A stretch of DNA of 64,000 nt, taken from contig CP102060.1 of NCBI GenBank assembly GCA_024579835.1, positions 2,455,558 through 2,519,557 of the forward strand, given 5' to 3'. The notes under the pieces were generated by a model. It was not told the DNA's origin. It made no database searches and was given only the letters and a program-made list of their open reading frames with translations. The DNA is from Clostridiaceae bacterium HFYG-1003 (GTDB lineage Bacteria > Bacillota > Clostridia > Clostridiales > Clostridiaceae). Made by a program: the position numbers and the translations under genes. Positions 25,934-35,473 of this stretch are shown in pieces. Every line of letters begins with the position of its first letter. Within the stretch, counting starts at the first letter, position 1.

Positions 25934-27721
25934 ATGGCGAAAAACATCGTATCCCAGGATGAAAAAATCAATCTGACGGAAAAAAGCTATATCATCCGCC
26001 GTCTCTATACCTACATCCGGCCTTACTGGAAGGCCGTTCTGGTGATCATGGCGCTCATGGTGTTCACCATGCTGGTTGGCCTGATCAATCCGGTCTTTGT
26101 CAAATTCACGGTGGATCAGGCCATTGCCCAGGGCGACACCCAGACCCTGATCCGGCTGGCTCTGGTCATGGCCGTGCTTAATCTGCTGGCCGCCCTGGCC
26201 AGCCGTCAGCGCCTCCTGTCCATGGGCCGGGTTTCGAACAAGATTGTTCTGGACATGCGGGAAGCTCTCTATCGGCACATCCAGCAGCTGTCCTTCGCCT
26301 TTTTCGACTCCCGACCGGTGGGTAAAATCCTGGCGCGGGTCGTGGGCGACATCAACTCCCTGCAGCAGCTGTTCACCAACTCGGTGACCTCGCTGATCCC
26401 TCAGGTGCTCCAGCTGGTGCTGGTCGCCGTCATGATGCTTTTTACCAATGTCTGGCTGGGCCTTGCCACCATGGTGGTCATGCCCCTTCTGGTCTCGGCG
26501 ATCTTCTTCATTGAGATCAAGGCCAGAGTCCGCTGGGGTGAGTGGCGCGGCAAGCGCAGCAACCTCAATGCCTTTACCCATGAGAACTTTTCCGGAATCC
26601 GGGTGGTGCAGGGCTTCCGTCAGGAAGCGGCCACCAGCACCCGACACCTGGACATGGTCACCGAGATGAACGAAAAATTCATGGGGGCCGTCAAGCTCAA
26701 TGACCTGTTCTGGCCCATGGTGGAAATCTCATGGGGCGTCGGCTCCATCGTAGTCTACCTGACCGGAGCGATCCTCTACTGGAGAAATCTGGTCAGCCTG
26801 GGCGATATCTTCGCCTTCACCATGTTCATCGGGCTGTTCTGGCGCCCGGTCATGTTCATCTCCAACTTCTACAACACCCTCATCACCTCCCTGGCCTCCG
26901 CGGAGCGGATCTTTGAAATCCTCGACACCAAGCCCGACATCACGGACCGCGAAGGCGCCGCTGAGATGCCGCAGATCCAGGGCGAAGTCACCTTTGACCA
27001 CGTCAGCTTTGAATACGATCCCCAGGTGCCGGTGCTGCACGACGTATCGTTCACGGTCCGTCCCGGGGAGAGCATCGCCCTGGTCGGCGAGACCGGCGCC
27101 GGCAAGACTACCATCATCAATCTCCTGGCCCGCTTCTATGACCTGTCCGGCGGCCGGATCCTCATTGACGGCCAGGACATCTCCCAGGTCCGCATCGAAA
27201 CCCTGCGCAGCCAGATGGGCATTATGATGCAGGATACCTTCCTCTTCTCCGCCACCATCCGGGAAAATATCCGCTATGGCCGGCTGGACGCCACCGATGA
27301 GGAAATCGAGCGCGCCGCCAAAGCCGTCAATGCCCATGATTTCATCATGAAGCTGGAACAGGGTTACGACACTGAAATCCGCGAACGCGGCTCCCGCCTG
27401 TCCGTTGGCCAGCGTCAGCTCATCTCCTTCGCCCGGGCCCTTTTGGCCAATCCCAGAATCCTGATTCTGGACGAAGCCACCAGCAACATCGATACCCAGA
27501 CCGAGCGGCTGGTCCAGCAGGGCATTCAGCTCCTGCTCAAGGGCCGCACCTCCTTCGTCATAGCCCATCGCCTCTCCACCATCCGCGACTGTGACCGCAT
27601 CCTGGTCATCCACGACGGAGCCATTGTGGAACAGGGCAGCCATGAAGAACTGCTTCAGGCCAAAGGCTACTACTACAAGCTCTACCTCGCCCAATACCGT
27701 TTCCTCAACGAAGGTGCCTGA
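25934..27721 (+). CDS. ABC exporter half-transporter, catalytic partner
   Basis: A 595-residue ABC half-exporter: extended N-terminus, six membrane helices (about 30-330), and an ATPase with Walker A GETGAGKTT, signature LSVGQRQLISFARAL and intact Walker B Glu in ILILDEATSNID. The signature has Val where LSGGQ has Gly. The LSVGQ here and the Asp in the partner both fall in the same, degenerate, nucleotide site of the heterodimer. ATG directly follows the upstream stop codon, with GGGAGGTGG inside the previous gene. A strong terminator follows. Confidence 0.93.
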   Translation: MAKNIVSQDEKINLTEKSYIIRRLYTYIRPYWKAVLVIMALMVFTMLVGLINPVFVKFTVDQAIAQGDTQTLIRLALVMAVLNLLAALASRQRLLSMGRVSNKIVLDMREALYRHIQQLSFAFFDSRPVGKILARVVGDINSLQQLFTNSVTSLIPQVLQLVLVAVMMLFTNVWLGLATMVVMPLLVSAIFFIEIKARVRWGEWRGKRSNLNAFTHENFSGIRVVQGFRQEAATSTRHLDMVTEMNEKFMGAVKLNDLFWPMVEISWGVGSIVVYLTGAILYWRNLVSLGDIFAFTMFIGLFWRPVMFISNFYNTLITSLASAERIFEILDTKPDITDREGAAEMPQIQGEVTFDHVSFEYDPQVPVLHDVSFTVRPGESIALVGETGAGKTTIINLLARFYDLSGGRILIDGQDISQVRIETLRSQMGIMMQDTFLFSATIRENIRYGRLDATDEEIERAAKAVNAHDFIMKLEQGYDTEIRERGSRLSVGQRQLISFARALLANPRILILDEATSNIDTQTERLVQQGIQLLLKGRTSFVIAHRLSTIRDCDRILVIHDGAIVEQGSHEELLQAKGYYYKLYLAQYRFLNEGA

Positions 27722-27770
27722 TGCATTCGACAGGCATCCCTGAGAAAAGACTGAGCCTGGGGCAGCAGGC

Positions 27771-27810
27771 AACCTGATCAGGGCATATTTAACCTGATCA
27801 GGACATATTT
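27771..27810. repeat. Two tandem 20-bp units
   Basis: AACCTGATCAGGGCATATTT (27771-27790) is followed directly by a copy with one change (27791-27810), just before the terminator. Confidence 0.85.
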
Positions 27811-27855
27811 AAAAGGCAAGGTCCCGGAAACCTGGTTTCCGGGACCTTGCCTTTT
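27811..27855. terminator. Bidirectional terminator between the ABC exporter and DUF975 genes
   Basis: An 18-bp perfect stem (GGCAAGGTCCCGGAAACC and complement) with A and T runs on the two sides. It serves the plus-strand ABC genes and probably also the converging DUF975 gene. Confidence 0.9.
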
Positions 27856-27950
27856 TATTGCACTGGTGGCTGAATCATTGGTTCGTTCCCTTGATTCACC
27901 AGATGCCTGCTTCCGTTGAATCTGGGTTGTGACCGATTGGTTCGAGGTTC

Positions 27951-28709
27951 CTAATACTGCGGTGTGGTATCCCTGATCCAGTCATTGAAGATGCCGGCAG
28001 TGGTCTGGGATTCGTAGGCCTTGACGAAGGGCGTGCCCAGTCCGAAGGGGATCGAGCCCAGGATGTACCATCCGATGAAGGACAGCCCCAGAACAAACAG
28101 ACTGGCTTTCTTACCGCTGGTGAGGAGCCGGCTCTGGGCAAAGGCCTCTTCCGTGGGAATCTCGGGATTGCGGCAAAGCAGGTACGGGATCATGCTGTAT
28201 TCGTAGGTCTTGATGATTCCCGGAATGATCAGGAGAAGCGACCACAGGATTATGCGCAGCGTCATGGTAAACATGGTTTTTACGATGTTCAGGTAATGGG
28301 GTGAGCGGAATGCCCACAGCAGTTCCTTGATGTCACCTGGTTCCTGGCCCAGGTCATTGGCTCTGAAATACTGAATCGCACCCAGGGACAGCGGCGCCAG
28401 CACAAAGGCGTTGAATGCCAGTCCAATGGCCATCACGATGAGGAATAGGGGGAGAATGATACCGACCGCCGGGAGAATGTTTTCTCTCAGGAAGTTAGCC
28501 GCTCCGCCATAGGGAATGATTTGCCCGGCCTGGTTCATCATCCGGTCGCCTATATCCGGATCAGCCTGAAAGTTGCGGTTGTTTGTCCGAAAATTAATGA
28601 CATCCTGGCCCGTGCTGATCATGAGAACGACGGCCACCAGGGCAGAGATGAGCCATTTCCCCTTTAAATTAATCTTGGCTCTGGTCTTATAGAAGATCCG
28701 ATCAATCAC
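27951..28709 (-). CDS. DUF975 family integral membrane protein
   Basis: A 252-residue polytopic protein with about five to six hydrophobic segments, matching the DUF975 family style (GDIKELLWAFRSPHYLNIVKTMF, then IPGIIKTYEYSMIPYLLC, and PTEEAFAQSRLLTSGKK). The function of the family is unknown. The start is GTG at 28709, with GGGGTGG seven bases upstream. It is a single-gene unit converging on the ABC exporter genes. Confidence 0.8.
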   Translation of the reverse strand: MIDRIFYKTRAKINLKGKWLISALVAVVLMISTGQDVINFRTNNRNFQADPDIGDRMMNQAGQIIPYGGAANFLRENILPAVGIILPLFLIVMAIGLAFNAFVLAPLSLGAIQYFRANDLGQEPGDIKELLWAFRSPHYLNIVKTMFTMTLRIILWSLLLIIPGIIKTYEYSMIPYLLCRNPEIPTEEAFAQSRLLTSGKKASLFVLGLSFIGWYILGSIPFGLGTPFVKAYESQTTAGIFNDWIRDTTPQY

Positions 28710-29133
28710 TTTATTCCACCCCTTATTATCGATACTTTATATCTAAGCAGCGATGATTGCTGTTCAAAAGTAATTATAACTATCATCAATTAAAAATACA
28801 TGAACTGCAGATTATTTCCACATGAATCCACCCGTTGCCAGGCCGTCGATTCGTCAGGAAATCCCCCTTCCTGTCATTGGTCTGCCCTGGCTGTCTGAAA
28901 AACCGTTGGTTGCGCCTCTGAGTGAAACAGGGCCAGAACGATCTGCGCTATGATCATTCCGGGAATAAACTGATTTTTTTCATTTTTTCATGAAAATCCT
29001 CTGGATCTGTGGTATGGTATAAAAAACGCCTGCTTGCCGGATGCTGATGGATCCCTGGCATGATCTGCACGAAGTTGAGCCTGACCAAATCCTATGATAG
29101 CGACCCGGGCGGCAATACAAGGGGGCATTGAAG
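28710..29133. other. Intergenic stretch without a recognisable gene
   Basis: Between the starts of two divergent membrane-protein genes. The first 100 bases beyond the DUF975 start are AT-rich and probably hold its promoter. I found no convincing coding sequence, RNA or repeat in the remainder. Confidence 0.45.
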
Positions 29134-29391
29134 ATGGATGATGTGAGAAAAACCAATTCAACAAAAGAAAATCTTCTGAAAATCATGCTGATCACCATAA
29201 CTCTGGCAGCAGTGGCCGGATCCCGATTGGGCCTGCTGGACCTTCTGGTGAAGCGGGTTCTGATTGTACTGTCTCTGGGCGGCATGGCGGCTTTGACCAC
29301 CCATCAAAGAATTCGAACGGAAGGCTTCTCCCTCTCGGCCCTCGTTCATCTGGCGGTTTTTCTGGTGCTGGTCGTGCTGTTAGTCCTGTAG
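29134..29391 (+). CDS. Small membrane protein of unknown function
   Basis: An 85-residue protein with a charged N-terminus and about three membrane segments (LLKIMLITITLAAVAG, RVLIVLSLGGMAAL, LVHLAVFLVLVVLLVL). No family recognised. ATG at 29134 is preceded by GGGGG with workable spacing; a TTG two codons earlier is too close to that site. No neighbour suggests a role; it lies alone upstream of the asnS T-box. Confidence 0.55.
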   Translation: MDDVRKTNSTKENLLKIMLITITLAAVAGSRLGLLDLLVKRVLIVLSLGGMAALTTHQRIRTEGFSLSALVHLAVFLVLVVLLVL

Positions 29392-29610
29392 CCTTATAAG
29401 TATTAACCAAGATCAATCCGGTCGTTCCGGAACTCACCCTGACACCAGCCGGAACGGAAGGCTCGCCTTCGATTCCGGCGGGTTTACCGGTGGATCCCAA
29501 CACCTCGGAAATTCCAGCACAGAATTCCAGGCTGTCTTTACAATTAATTTCCATACATTTTCTATTTACAAAGAAATTTCCCTTAGGCGGCAGGATCATT
29601 CTCCGACATC

Positions 29611-29639
29611 TTGATTTCACCTTTTCCCTCATGTATCAT
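29611..29639 (+). promoter_or_regulatory. Sigma-A-type promoter of the asnS leader
   Basis: TTGATT (29611-29616), a 17-base spacer and TATCAT (29634-29639), placing transcription start near 29646, at the beginning of the T-box leader. Confidence 0.6.
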
Positions 29640-29645
29640 AGGTAG

Positions 29646-29888
29646 GAAACCAGATAGCAAATGCGAAGAACGGAACGAGTACGTGAAGTCCTGCCTCCAG
29701 AGAGCCGGCGATGGTGGAATGCCGGCAGCAAGGATCACCGAAAGAACGACCGGGAGCAGCCATTCCGAACCAACAGTAGGTCTGGACGTTCATCACGTTA
29801 CGAGTCAGAGTGGAATGACTTTTTTGTCATTTCAATTGGGTGGTACCACGATCAAATGCTTCGTCCCTTTAGCGGACGGGGCTTTTTT
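29646..29888 (+). ncRNA. T-box riboswitch of asnS
   Basis: A leader that senses uncharged tRNA. It shows the AGAGAG and GGTG stem I apical motifs near 29700-29717, the T-box sequence TGGGTGGTACCACG at 29837-29850, and an intrinsic terminator (29858-29882, nine-bp stem with two G-U pairs, then six T). A stem I loop with AGTA on one side and GAA on the other places AAC (29745-29747), an Asn codon, as specifier, which agrees with the downstream gene. Confidence 0.88.
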
Positions 29889-29965
29889 ATTTGGTCCCGA
29901 CCGTCCATCTGCTAATGATTTTAATCAGATATTTCGGGAAGAATCCCAAACAGGAGGTAAAACTA

Positions 29966-31351
29966 ATGATCAGTGTCAAAGAACTGTATCGCGGCCCGCA
30001 AGAATTTGGCGGCCAGGTCATCGAAGTGTCCGGCTGGATCCGGACCATGCGCGTATCCAAGAATTTCGGGTTCATCGAACTCAACGACGGCACGTTTTTC
30101 AAGAATCTTCAGATTGTATTCGAGGAAGGACTGAACAACTTCGAGGAAGTATCCCGCTTCCCCATTGCCACCGCCATTTCGGTTCGGGGACAGCTGGTGC
30201 TGACGCCGGATTCCAAGCAGCCCTTCGAGCTGAAAGCCGAAAGCATTACCCTCGAAGGTCCGTCCAACTCCGATTACCCCCTGCAGAAGAAACGCCACAG
30301 CTTTGAGTATCTGCGTACCATCGCGCACCTGCGGCCCCGCGGCAATACCTTCAGCGCCCTGTTCCGGGTTCGTTCCCTGGCTGCTTTTGCCATTCACCAG
30401 TTCTTCAACGAGCGGGGCTTTGTCTATGTCCACACCCCGATCATCTCGGGATCCGATGCCGAAGGTGCCGGAGAAATGTTCCGGGTCACCACGCTGGACC
30501 TGGCCAACCTGCCGCAACGGGAAGACGGTTCCCTGGATGCCGCCCAGGACTTTTTCGGCAAGGAAACCAATCTGACCGTATCCGGTCAGCTCCAGGGCGA
30601 AGCTTATGCCCTGGCCTTCCGCAACATCTATACCTTCGGTCCCACCTTCCGGGCGGAAAACTCCAACACCAGCCGGCATGCGGCTGAATTCTGGATGATC
30701 GAGCCGGAGATTGCCTTTGCCGACCTGAAAGACAACATGCAGCTGGCGGAAGACATGCTCAAGTACATCATCAGCTACCTGCTGGAGCACGCCCCCGAAG
30801 AAATGGCCTTCTTCAACCAGTTCGTCGATCAGGGGCTCCTGGAACGGCTGACTACGCTGGTTAACTCCACATTCCGGGAAGTTACCTACACCGAGGCCGT
30901 GGAGCTGCTGCTCAAGAGCGGCCAGGAATTCGAGTTCCCTGTGGAATGGGGCATGGATCTGCAGACGGAGCATGAACGCTATCTGACGGAAGAGATCTTC
31001 AAGGGTCCGATCTTTGTCACCAACTACCCGAAACAGATCAAAGCCTTCTACATGCGCCAAAACGAAGACGGCAGAACCGTGGCCGCCATGGATTGCCTGG
31101 TGCCCGGTGTCGGCGAGATCATCGGCGGATCCCAGCGCGAAGAGCGTTACGATGTCCTGATGGACCGGATCAAGGAACTGGGCCTGAATCCGGAGGATTA
31201 CTGGTGGTACATGGACCTGCGCAAATACGGCTGCGCCAAGCACGCCGGCTACGGCCTGGGCTTTGAGCGCCTCATCATGTATGTCACCGGCATGTCCAAC
31301 ATCCGGGATGTCATTCCCTTCCCCCGCACCGTCGGAAACTGCGAATTCTAA
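29966..31351 (+). CDS. asnS: Asparaginyl-tRNA synthetase
   Basis: A 461-residue class IIb synthetase that charges tRNA-Asn. The N-terminal OB-fold anticodon-binding domain (about 1-105: [20 protein letters not shown]) precedes the class II core with motif 2 [21 protein letters not shown] and motif 3 [13 protein letters not shown]. The [12 protein letters not shown] segment is typical of AsnRS rather than AspRS. ATG at 29966 follows CAGGAGGT; the longer frame reads through the T-box terminator. Expression should rise when tRNA-Asn is uncharged. Confidence 0.97.
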   Translation: MISVKELYRGPQEFGGQVIEVSGWIRTMRVSKNFGFIELNDGTFFKNLQIVFEEGLNNFEEVSRFPIATAISVRGQLVLTPDSKQPFELKAESITLEGPSNSDYPLQKKRHSFEYLRTIAHLRPRGNTFSALFRVRSLAAFAIHQFFNERGFVYVHTPIISGSDAEGAGEMFRVTTLDLANLPQREDGSLDAAQDFFGKETNLTVSGQLQGEAYALAFRNIYTFGPTFRAENSNTSRHAAEFWMIEPEIAFADLKDNMQLAEDMLKYIISYLLEHAPEEMAFFNQFVDQGLLERLTTLVNSTFREVTYTEAVELLLKSGQEFEFPVEWGMDLQTEHERYLTEEIFKGPIFVTNYPKQIKAFYMRQNEDGRTVAAMDCLVPGVGEIIGGSQREERYDVLMDRIKELGLNPEDYWWYMDLRKYGCAKHAGYGLGFERLIMYVTGMSNIRDVIPFPRTVGNCEF

Positions 31352-31372
31352 TCAATCGGATCCAAACCGGCA

Positions 31373-31406
31373 AAAACCGCCGGAAGCAATCGCTTCCGGC
31401 GGTTTT
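31373..31406 (+). terminator. Intrinsic terminator of asnS
   Basis: A 15-bp perfect stem (AAAACCGCCGGAAGC and complement) with a 4-base loop and terminal T run, 21 bases after the asnS stop. Confidence 0.88.
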
Positions 31407-31591
31407 CAATGTGTTTGGCTGACTGCTTGGATTTCTGCCGGGGCAACCCCGGCAGAAACGCTCCCTGAGAGGATGAGATCGCTTGATCCGTACCTGTCGC
31501 TGAGTCGGAACGGCCCTGAGCCGATCCAACCCCCGGACTCCATAAGATTCATGGGCTGAAATGAAACTATCAGGCTCTTTCACCGGCCGCA

Positions 31592-32431
31592 TCAGGGTCT
31601 CTGCTTGACAAAACCGATGCCGACACTGCCTGCGCCGATGTGGGTGCCGATGATTCCGCCAATTCGGGAAACCTCATAGGGGACATCGGGATACGTCAGC
31701 TTGAATGTCAAAACAACTTCCTCAATGTCCTTGCGATCTCCGGTATAGCCCAGGAACGCCTTGTAACCGGGATCGATCCCATAGGCTGCCACCTGTTCAA
31801 ACAGCATTTTAATCCCTGCCTTATGACCGCGGGCTTTGCCGGCGGTCACCAGGACTCCGTCCTTGAGTTCCACCAGCGGCTTAATGTTGAGCACCGAGCC
31901 AATGGCTGCCAAACTCTTGGGGATGCGCCCGCCCTTCTTGAGGTATTTCAGCGTATCAATCAGACCCACAATGGTTGTTCGATCCAGTAGCCGATTGATC
32001 TCCCGGACGGCTTCTTCCAGCGTCAGTCCGGCATCACGCAGACGTACGGCTTCCGCCACGATGACATTCTGGCTGAGAGTCCCCTGACGGGTATCGATGA
32101 TGGTGACCCGCTCCGGATCTTCCAGCATTTTCTTCGCCAGTTCGGCGGAATTGACGGTGCCGGAGAGTCCGCCGGACAGGGCCAGAACGAGGATCGGCTC
32201 CCCCGGGTATTTCTGATAGAGATCCAAAAAGTCCTGGGGGGAAGGCTGGCTGGTCACCGGCAATTGCTCCGCTTTGGCCAGCTTGTCAAAGAACCGGGTG
32301 ACATCCTCCTCTTCGTGCTGGATGATCACTTCATCGGCAAAGGTGATTTTTAGGTGGGCGATCTCAATCCCAAGTTCTTTCGCCCTGGTCTCTCGGAAAT
32401 CGGATCCGGAATCCGTGATGATCTTAAACAT
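31592..32431 (-). CDS. DegV family fatty-acid-binding protein, copy 1
   Basis: A 279-residue DegV protein: N-terminal FKIITDSGSDF, conserved TSQPSPQDFLDLY, ALSGGLSGTVNSA, IDTRQGTLSQNVIV, LKYLKKGGRIPK and C-terminal GGIIGTHIGAGSVGIGF. DegV/FakB proteins hold a single fatty acid and present it to the FakA kinase for incorporation into phospholipid. It is divergent from a TetR-type gene 160 bases away, which may control it. A second DegV gene lies at 35474-36322; no FakA kinase gene is in the window. Confidence 0.93.
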   Translation of the reverse strand: MFKIITDSGSDFRETRAKELGIEIAHLKITFADEVIIQHEEEDVTRFFDKLAKAEQLPVTSQPSPQDFLDLYQKYPGEPILVLALSGGLSGTVNSAELAKKMLEDPERVTIIDTRQGTLSQNVIVAEAVRLRDAGLTLEEAVREINRLLDRTTIVGLIDTLKYLKKGGRIPKSLAAIGSVLNIKPLVELKDGVLVTAGKARGHKAGIKMLFEQVAAYGIDPGYKAFLGYTGDRKDIEEVVLTFKLTYPDVPYEVSRIGGIIGTHIGAGSVGIGFVKQRP

Positions 32432-32593
32432 GCCTTTCTCCTCTTGCTGCTAAAAACGACTGATGTCGAATTTGCGATATAATACATATTATAGGATTTG
32501 TCCACCGGTTTATCTATGACCAATTTGTTCGAAAGGTATTTTAACAGACGATTATAGAAATTCGTTGATAAATAGTGGTGTATGGGAGGCAGT

Positions 32594-33193
32594 ATGGATC
32601 TGAGAGTAAAGCGAACGCAAAAGAATATCCGGGAAGCATTTATCAGCCTGGCTGAAAAAAAGAAAGTCGAACGGATGACCATCAAGGAACTGGCAGAAAC
32701 TGCCATGATCAACAAGGCGACCTTCTATCTGCATTACCGGGATCTGGAGGATTTCGTCTCCCAGCTGGAGAATGAAGTCATTGATGATATTCTCAGTGAA
32801 ATTGGCCAGGCCGATTCCTTCTTCCGCCGGGTCGATGAATTTTTCGAACGGTTCACCGTTGCTCTGATTCGCAATCAGAAGCTCATGGTGATCCTTTATG
32901 ACAATGACCGGACCAACTCGTTCCAGAACAAGCTGGTGATCAGCCTGCGCGAAAAAATCCTGGCGGAGAACAATCATCTGGAGTTCACCCCGGAAATGAA
33001 CATCATTCTGACCTTCATGCTTCGCGGCGTCATGGATATCAGTCTCTACGAAGAGTTTGAGGATCCGGACGAAGTGTTCCGGGCCCTCTCAAACACCATC
33101 CGTGTGGTCACTGATCACTATCGTGCCCAGGTTCACGCCCGACGCAGGGAAAAAGCCCAGCAGCAGTCCGGGACCGGACGTGCCGATCAGTAA
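32594..33193 (+). CDS. TetR/AcrR family transcriptional regulator
   Basis: A 199-residue regulator: N-terminal helix-turn-helix (about 5-55: RTQKNIREAFISLAEKKK, TIKELAETAMINKATFYLHY) and an all-helical ligand/dimer domain. The YLHYRDLEDF continuation is typical of the TetR subgroup with TetR_C_8-like C-termini, sometimes linked to dihydroxyacetone kinase (DhaS). ATG at 32594 follows GGGAGG; the frame extends four codons upstream. It is divergent from degV, making degV the first candidate target. The C-terminus is Arg/Gln-rich. Confidence 0.9.
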   Translation: MDLRVKRTQKNIREAFISLAEKKKVERMTIKELAETAMINKATFYLHYRDLEDFVSQLENEVIDDILSEIGQADSFFRRVDEFFERFTVALIRNQKLMVILYDNDRTNSFQNKLVISLREKILAENNHLEFTPEMNIILTFMLRGVMDISLYEEFEDPDEVFRALSNTIRVVTDHYRAQVHARRREKAQQQSGTGRADQ

Positions 33194-33564
33194 ATCGAAA
33201 GGATGCGTCTTAAACTCATATCCGAACCGTTTATCCGGGCAAATCATCCGACATCGTCCTTCGAAACGGCTGGGCCGGGTAAATGTGCAACCATCGATCA
33301 GAACAGTGTGTCCACGGAATATGCCCGGGCAGTACAACCAGGGCATCCGTCCAATCAAGCCAAATCGTTGCCGCTGCCCAGGCGCAGCAGGAGACCGGTC
33401 AGCGGTAATACACTGACCGGTCTTCTGTCTTGTGGTGATTGCTCAACGGCATCATTTTTTAGAGGACTGAATGCTCCCTGCTTTCTCAAGCCTTGTTCTG
33501 TTTCGTCACCTTTGGCAGTGGACAGGGAAAGGTTTCAGGGAGAGGTTTCAGGAAATGACCGAAG
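33194..33564 (+). other. Intergenic stretch holding a terminator-like hairpin
   Basis: A perfect inverted repeat AGACCGGTCAG/CTGACCGGTCT at 33392-33423 could end the TetR transcript, though it is 200 bases downstream and its tail is only moderately T-rich. I see no gene in the rest of the stretch. Confidence 0.55.
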
Positions 33565-35019
33565 CTAGCAGCACCTGGTCTGATCGTTATCGCCCTTGCA
33601 GAAATAGTAGAGGGACTGAACCGGAATGCCGGTTGCACCGGCCGGACGGTAGCCGTGGGGCGCGTCGTAGGCTGAAGTTCCGGCGATGTCCAGATGGATC
33701 CATTTCTTGCCTTCGGTGAAGTTCTCCAGGAACAGACCCGCGGTGATGGAACCGGCTCCGCCCTTGACGGAGTTGAGCAGGTCCGCCCGCTTGCCCTTAA
33801 CCATGTCGCGATAGTCGTCATCGGCCGGCAGCTGCCAGACCTTTTCGCCGCCCAGGTCAGATGCCAGCTTGAATTCGTCCATCATCGCCTGATCGTTGGT
33901 GACCGCTCCGGTGTAATGGGACCCCAGGGCGACGATCACGGCGCCGGTCAGAGTGGCCACATCGATGATGCTGGATACATTCTCTTTGGTTGCCGTGTAG
34001 TAAATGGCGTCTGCCAATGTTACCCGCCCCTCGGCATCGGTGTTGCCAATCTCAATGGATTTGCCGGACATGGACCGGATAATGTCTCCGTTCTTGTAGG
34101 CTTCGCCGGAGATCATATTCTCGCAGGCCGCTACAACGGCGGTCACGTTCCGGTTCAGTTTGCTGGCGGCAATGGCTCTCATGGCGCCGATGACGGCTCC
34201 GGCTCCGCCCATGTCGGTATGCATGGCGGCCATGCTGGCAGCCGGCTTCAGAGCATATCCGCCGGAATCATAGGTCAGTCCCTTGCCGACCAGTCCGATG
34301 GTCTCCTGATCCTCGGAGGCACCGCGGTAGCGCATGATGATAAGTTTTGGTTCCCGGGCTGAGCCTCTGGCCACCGCCAGGAATGCAGTCATGCCCAGTG
34401 CTTTGATCTCTTCCAGTCCCTTGACCTCAACTTCAACGCCCAGCGGGGTCAGAGCTTCCTGAGCCGCCTTGGCCAGAGTTTCGGGATAGATCGCTTCCGC
34501 CGGTTCATTCACCAGACTCCGGGTCAGATCAATGCCGTCCAGAATGTTGGAAATCTCCGCCAGGGCGGATGTTACCTTGTCTTCGGTTCCGGCCACGATC
34601 TGGAACGCAACCTCTTCGAGAACCGGCTTCTTCTTTTCCTGGCTCAGATACTTGTCAAACCGATAAGCGGAATGATAGAGTCCCTCGGCCGCTGCTTTTA
34701 CCGCCGTGCGATAGCAGATCTGGGGAAATTTCGGCAGATCAACCGTCACCTGGGTCAGTCTGGCTTTGGCAGCTTCCGTGCCTGCCTTGTAGAAGGACTG
34801 ACGGTATGCCTGGGCATCCAGCTTGTCTGCTTCACCCAGTCCAACCAGCAGCGTGTTGCTGCCGTGAAGCCCCAGGTCGAAGAAAATCTCTCCCTTGGCT
34901 CCGCTGAACAGCTCTCTTTCCTTGAGATAAGCAAACAGCTCTTCCATGCCCTGGGGCACGGTGTCCTTCAGGACCGGAAGAATCCGGGCTTCTCCGATCC
35001 GGCCAATTGAAAACTTCAT
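33565..35019 (-). CDS. pepA: Leucyl aminopeptidase (M17, PepA family)
   Basis: A 484-residue cytosolic di-metal aminopeptidase. The N-terminal macro-like domain (1-165) precedes the catalytic domain, which has GKGLTYDSGGYALKP, MHTDMGGAGAVIG and the diagnostic NTDAEGRVTLADA, containing metal ligands and the catalytic Arg. It trims N-terminal residues, often Leu, from peptides. ATG at 35019 has GAGGTG upstream; the 22 extra upstream codons look non-coding. M17 enzymes usually act as hexamers. No operon partner. Confidence 0.95.
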   Translation of the reverse strand: MKFSIGRIGEARILPVLKDTVPQGMEELFAYLKERELFSGAKGEIFFDLGLHGSNTLLVGLGEADKLDAQAYRQSFYKAGTEAAKARLTQVTVDLPKFPQICYRTAVKAAAEGLYHSAYRFDKYLSQEKKKPVLEEVAFQIVAGTEDKVTSALAEISNILDGIDLTRSLVNEPAEAIYPETLAKAAQEALTPLGVEVEVKGLEEIKALGMTAFLAVARGSAREPKLIIMRYRGASEDQETIGLVGKGLTYDSGGYALKPAASMAAMHTDMGGAGAVIGAMRAIAASKLNRNVTAVVAACENMISGEAYKNGDIIRSMSGKSIEIGNTDAEGRVTLADAIYYTATKENVSSIIDVATLTGAVIVALGSHYTGAVTNDQAMMDEFKLASDLGGEKVWQLPADDDYRDMVKGKRADLLNSVKGGAGSITAGLFLENFTEGKKWIHLDIAGTSAYDAPHGYRPAGATGIPVQSLYYFCKGDNDQTRCC

Positions 35020-35473
35020 ACAACACCTCACTGTGTTTTGCAGACTGGTGCCTGATCCCGGCAGGATGCTCCGAACTTCCCTCAACCGGGGTTCGGCCCG
35101 CCGTCCGCGAAACAGCCTGCAAATATTTTTGACTTACTCTCTAAGTATACTAAAGGCGCCTGGGTTTGCCAGCATACAGTTACCGAAACTATGCTGTAGA
35201 TTGCAGGTGAATCGTGACAGAACCGATTCGAGCATTCGAAGATCGACTGACACACCTTGGAAAGAGAGGAAAGATCACTTGGGCGAGTCCGACTGAGTAA
35301 AAACCGCGAATACGCTCGGTTACAATCTGTTTGCGTAAAATTTTCTTTACTATGACACGAACCTTCGCTAATATTGGATTATAAGCAATTACATGGTCCT
35401 AGTGTCTATTCGCACTACTGCTAACAACCGGCCAACGGCTGACAAAAGAAAATAAACGTAACGGAGTATGATT
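35020..35473. other. Intergenic region between divergent pepA and degV
   Basis: Presumably holds both promoters, the part near degV being AT-rich. I could not settle on a -35/-10 pair and saw no gene, RNA or repeat. Confidence 0.4.

Noticed and set aside
24308-26647. A 779-codon minus-strand open frame
   Set aside because: It spans both ABC exporter genes in antisense and is His/Gln/Asp-rich without any domain; a shadow of the real genes.
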